From Spirochaetaceae bacterium (GTDB lineage: Bacteria > Spirochaetota > Spirochaetia > Treponematales > Breznakiellaceae), in the NCBI GenBank assembly GCA_031280705.1, contig JAITGJ010000057.1, forward strand, positions 1 through 5,517: a stretch of DNA of 5,517 nt, written 5' to 3'. This document shows positions 3,676 through 5,517 of this stretch, in pieces (positions within the stretch are counted from its first letter, which is position 1; every line of letters begins with the position of its first letter). Both the position numbers and the translations under genes were made by a program. The notes under the pieces are model-generated. The model saw nothing but the letters and a program-made list of their open reading frames with translations. It did no database searches and was not told the DNA's origin.

Positions 3676-5232
3676 CTAGAGACCCGCGCCGGAATTCTGG
3701 TAATACACCATCATAAAGCGGTCCGTAAGTTTATCGCTTGAGAGGAACAAATTCCGCATCCCCCGCTCAATGTTATTGCTGACCCACCATGACGTATACG
3801 TATCCCGAATCCCCGTAATGACCTCTTCCCCGGCTTCTTCTTCGGCCCGGGGAACAAGGATGAGCACATTATTTCCCGCCACAAACGGCGCGGACGGTTC
3901 GCCCGGGGGCGTGGCAAAGGCGCTTTTCCAGAAGATTTCCAGCCCTCCGGCGAGCCTGAGTTCTTCCAGGGAAAAGGACGAAAGGGTGGGAAAGAGGTCC
4001 ACGCCGTCCGTTTCATATCCCCAGGGATTCGCCGCGCGCGGTCCAAAATTGAGGGGGAGGGGGCCGAATGTTTTGACCTCAAGACCCCGGAAAAACGCCG
4101 CCTGCGCAAGGCCGTTGTTCGAGAGGCTTTCGATAAACAGATGCGCATCGGCGATAACCCAGTCTTCAACGCGGCCCCGCTCGTAATTCATGACATAGGA
4201 GCGGATTTTTTCCAGCGTCGCCGCGTCGCTTAAATCGGCGGGGCGCGGGTCCGCCTGAGCGCGGAAAAACGCCCAGCCGTCTTCAACTTTTATGGGCGCG
4301 CTCAATTCGCCTTCTTTGAGCCCGGCGGCGGCTTCACGATCCGCCCCGTTTTCGATTTCCCCGGTAAGTTCATACGCCATGCGGAGCCCCAAATCGCCGC
4401 CCTGCGCCGCGCGGCTGTCCGTTGAGTGGAGTTTTGCCGCGTCCTCAAACGCCGTTGTGCCTCCGGCAACCTGATCCCGTATCTGCCGCGCTTCCCGTTC
4501 GGATTTGACGGTGAGCCGTGAAAGATGGACCGTAATAAAAAGGGCGGCGTTTTCTCCGGCAAAGGCGGCAAGCTCCCCCGCGGGCCAGGAGGCAAGCGGG
4601 ATCGCCACAAAATCAAAACTGCGCCGCGTTTTTCCCATCGCGGCGATAAAATCCATTTCGGCGGCCGGAATTCTGAGGCTCGTTATGTCTTCGACATAGC
4701 GCTCCACGGCGAGCGAGTCCCGCGTTTCCCGCCACACGTTGAGCCGGTCCGTCGTGGCGAGGCTGTTCCAGCGCGCGGAAGAAAAGCGTCCGTTTTCCTG
4801 GAAATCGGGAAGGCCGGCCACCCGGCGGTCCACAAGGTCTTCCGGCGGCGTATATCCGGCGGTTTTCACGGCGTCCAGCATGGCGAGCCGGACCGCCGTA
4901 TCCTCAAACGCCTGCCGCCAGATCAGATAGCTTACGCTCTGATAATTCGATTCATCAATCGAATTCTGCATCGTCCGGGCGGTCTCCCGCTGCCGCATGG
5001 CGAAATAATTACCCGGTACATAGGCGATGGGCGTTCCGTTCCAGCTTCCAAAAACAAGACTCCCGCCCGCGCCGGAGGATTCGGGCACAAAAACCGGAAC
5101 GAACACAAACGCGATAACCACGATGACAAGAATGAAGACGGTGCCGATAAAGACCGCGGGCCGCGCCTTGAACTGGCGGACAAATTCCGATTCTTCGCCG
5201 CGCGGTTCGGCCTTTTTAATCCTGATTTCCAT
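3676..5232 (-). CDS. PpiD-like membrane-anchored SurA_N/parvulin peptidyl-prolyl isomerase-family chaperone
   Basis: The 518-residue protein has PpiD layout. A short basic cytoplasmic tail (1-25) precedes one transmembrane anchor (about 26-49, IGTVFILVIVVIAFVFVPVF), and the rest would lie in the periplasm. A SurA_N-type region (about 62-200) includes the PpiD-like pattern FQENGRFSSARWNSL, followed by WRETRDSLAVERYV. A parvulin-type domain follows (about 234-328) with SEREARQIRDQV, AFEDAAKLHSTDSRAAQGGDLG and APIKVEDGW. Parvulins usually have a second active-site histidine in a GxH motif here; this protein has Gly319-Trp320-Ala321, so isomerase activity may be lost, as for the PpiD parvulin domain of enterobacteria. 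The rest (330-518) is unrecognised. Such proteins assist folding of exported proteins at the inner membrane. The ATG at 5232 is chosen because the tail and anchor follow it; the only ribosome-site-like sequence is a weak AGG. It heads the minus-strand gene run that continues into maf. Confidence 0.82.
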   Translation of the reverse strand: MEIRIKKAEPRGEESEFVRQFKARPAVFIGTVFILVIVVIAFVFVPVFVPESSGAGGSLVFGSWNGTPIAYVPGNYFAMRQRETARTMQNSIDESNYQSVSYLIWRQAFEDTAVRLAMLDAVKTAGYTPPEDLVDRRVAGLPDFQENGRFSSARWNSLATTDRLNVWRETRDSLAVERYVEDITSLRIPAAEMDFIAAMGKTRRSFDFVAIPLASWPAGELAAFAGENAALFITVHLSRLTVKSEREARQIRDQVAGGTTAFEDAAKLHSTDSRAAQGGDLGLRMAYELTGEIENGADREAAAGLKEGELSAPIKVEDGWAFFRAQADPRPADLSDAATLEKIRSYVMNYERGRVEDWVIADAHLFIESLSNNGLAQAAFFRGLEVKTFGPLPLNFGPRAANPWGYETDGVDLFPTLSSFSLEELRLAGGLEIFWKSAFATPPGEPSAPFVAGNNVLILVPRAEEEAGEEVITGIRDTYTSWWVSNNIERGMRNLFLSSDKLTDRFMMVYYQNSGAGL

Positions 5233-5238
5233 AAAACG

Positions 5239-5267
5239 AGCCTACCACGGCGGGTTTTCTTGGTCAA
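5239..5267 (-). promoter_or_regulatory. Candidate promoter of the ppiD-like gene, leaderless spacing
   Basis: On the minus strand TTGACC (complement of 5262-5267) lies 17 bp before TAGGCT (complement of 5239-5244). The -35 box is near-consensus; the -10 box matches only three of six but fits the TAnnnT pattern. Six bases (CGTTTT) separate it from the ATG, so the predicted transcript start is the A of the start codon at 5232. Confidence 0.5.
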
Positions 5268-5357
5268 CTGCTGAAACGGCGCGGACTTTTTACTCGCGCG
5301 CGCCGGGAACGCGCTCATCTGGCGCCGCTCGCCGGCCTCCCTCATACGCCCTCCACC
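5268..5357. other. Intergenic stretch with no gene recognised
   Basis: GC-rich spacer between the ppiD-like promoter and the repeat pair. It contains CG-alternating tracts (about 5294-5303) and small GC dyads. I found no Shine-Dalgarno/start pair with a credible protein and no RNA gene. Confidence 0.5.
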
Positions 5358-5430
5358 CACCCGGTCAAATCCGCATGGATGCGTGCCCAAAAGCCTGCGG
5401 CATTTGGGCTTGGGTTTTGCCTTCGGCAAA
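5358..5430. repeat. Paired-hairpin repeat, copy 1
   Basis: This 73-bp unit begins CACCCGGTCAAATCC and ends GCCTTCGGCAAA. It is identical to copy 2 except for T5376 (C in copy 2). It holds two adjacent stem-loops. Hairpin A (5385-5409) pairs GCCCAAA with TTTGGGC and, inside, GCC with GGC across an A/A mismatch. Hairpin B (5412-5434) pairs GGGTTTTGCC with GGCAAAACCC around a TTC loop and runs four bases past the unit. It lies about 90 bases upstream of the ppiD-like promoter. The arrangement is like REP/BIME elements; family and mobility are unknown. Confidence 0.88.
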
Positions 5431-5444
5431 ACCCCGCACTACCT

Positions 5445-5517
5445 CACCCGGTCAAATCCGCACGGATGCGTGCCCAAAAGCCTGCGGCATTTGGGCTTGG
5501 GTTTTGCCTTCGGCAAA
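5445..5517. repeat. Paired-hairpin repeat, copy 2 (reaches the window edge)
   Basis: This copy starts 87 bp after copy 1, with a 14-bp spacer (5431-5444). Hairpin A is at 5472-5496; hairpin B starts at 5499 and its 3' arm is cut by the window end after GGCAAA, so the array or at least this stem continues outside. The near-perfect identity suggests recent duplication or ongoing homogenisation. Confidence 0.88.

Noticed and set aside
4525..5274. 249-codon plus-strand open frame opposite the ppiD-like gene
   Set aside because: It is antisense to a well-supported protein, and its translation is basic, low-complexity and without recognisable motifs.
5358..5517. CRISPR array
   Set aside because: The units are 73 bp with only a 14-bp spacer and contain two internal hairpins each, unlike 23-47-bp CRISPR repeats with 30-40-bp unique spacers; no cas gene is present.

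Overview
The window reads as chromosomal DNA of a spirochaete, most likely a host-associated or gut-type member of the Treponema group. The evidence is a spirochaete-style relaxed lipobox, a Maf/DUF115 protein of the motility-associated type, a PpiD/SurA-like membrane-anchored foldase, and a gene-flanking tandem repeat made of paired hairpins. The taxon is inferred from family resemblance only.

The window has two compositional halves. Positions 1 to about 1010 are AT-rich to intermediate (sampled 60-base lines give 37% and 47% GC). They hold a small divergent module: an XRE-type repressor gene on the minus strand (65-385) and a small predicted lipoprotein gene on the plus strand (616-1002). 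Between them lies a control region with a consensus sigma-70 promoter (TTGACA, 17 bp, TATAAT). A 19-bp near-perfect dyad covers its -10 box and predicted start site, and half of that dyad recurs 52 bp away over the weaker promoter proposed for the repressor. The lipoprotein transcript should have a leader of about 140 nt with a hairpin directly in front of the Shine-Dalgarno sequence. The start of another minus-strand gene may be cut by the left edge.

From about 1040 to 5232 the DNA is GC-rich (about 70% in one sampled line) and holds three minus-strand genes, transcribed right to left. They are a PpiD-like SurA_N/parvulin protein (3676-5232), a Maf/DUF115 motility-associated protein (1723-3522) and deoxyribose-phosphate aldolase deoC (1041-1685). 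A 153-nt gap with two hairpins separates the first two. deoC has its own strong promoter in a 37-nt gap. The promoters proposed for deoC and the ppiD-like gene both place the transcript start at, or one base before, the A of the ATG, and neither gene has a convincing Shine-Dalgarno sequence. Both may therefore be leaderless.

The deoC and lipoprotein genes converge on a 25-nt perfect hairpin (1021-1045). The right edge (5358-5517) holds two copies of a 73-bp unit at an 87-bp period, each with two back-to-back hairpins, and the array may continue outside the window.

No complete new multi-gene system is visible. The strongest candidates for new biology are the divergent repressor/lipoprotein switch, the two leaderless-type promoters and the paired-hairpin repeat.
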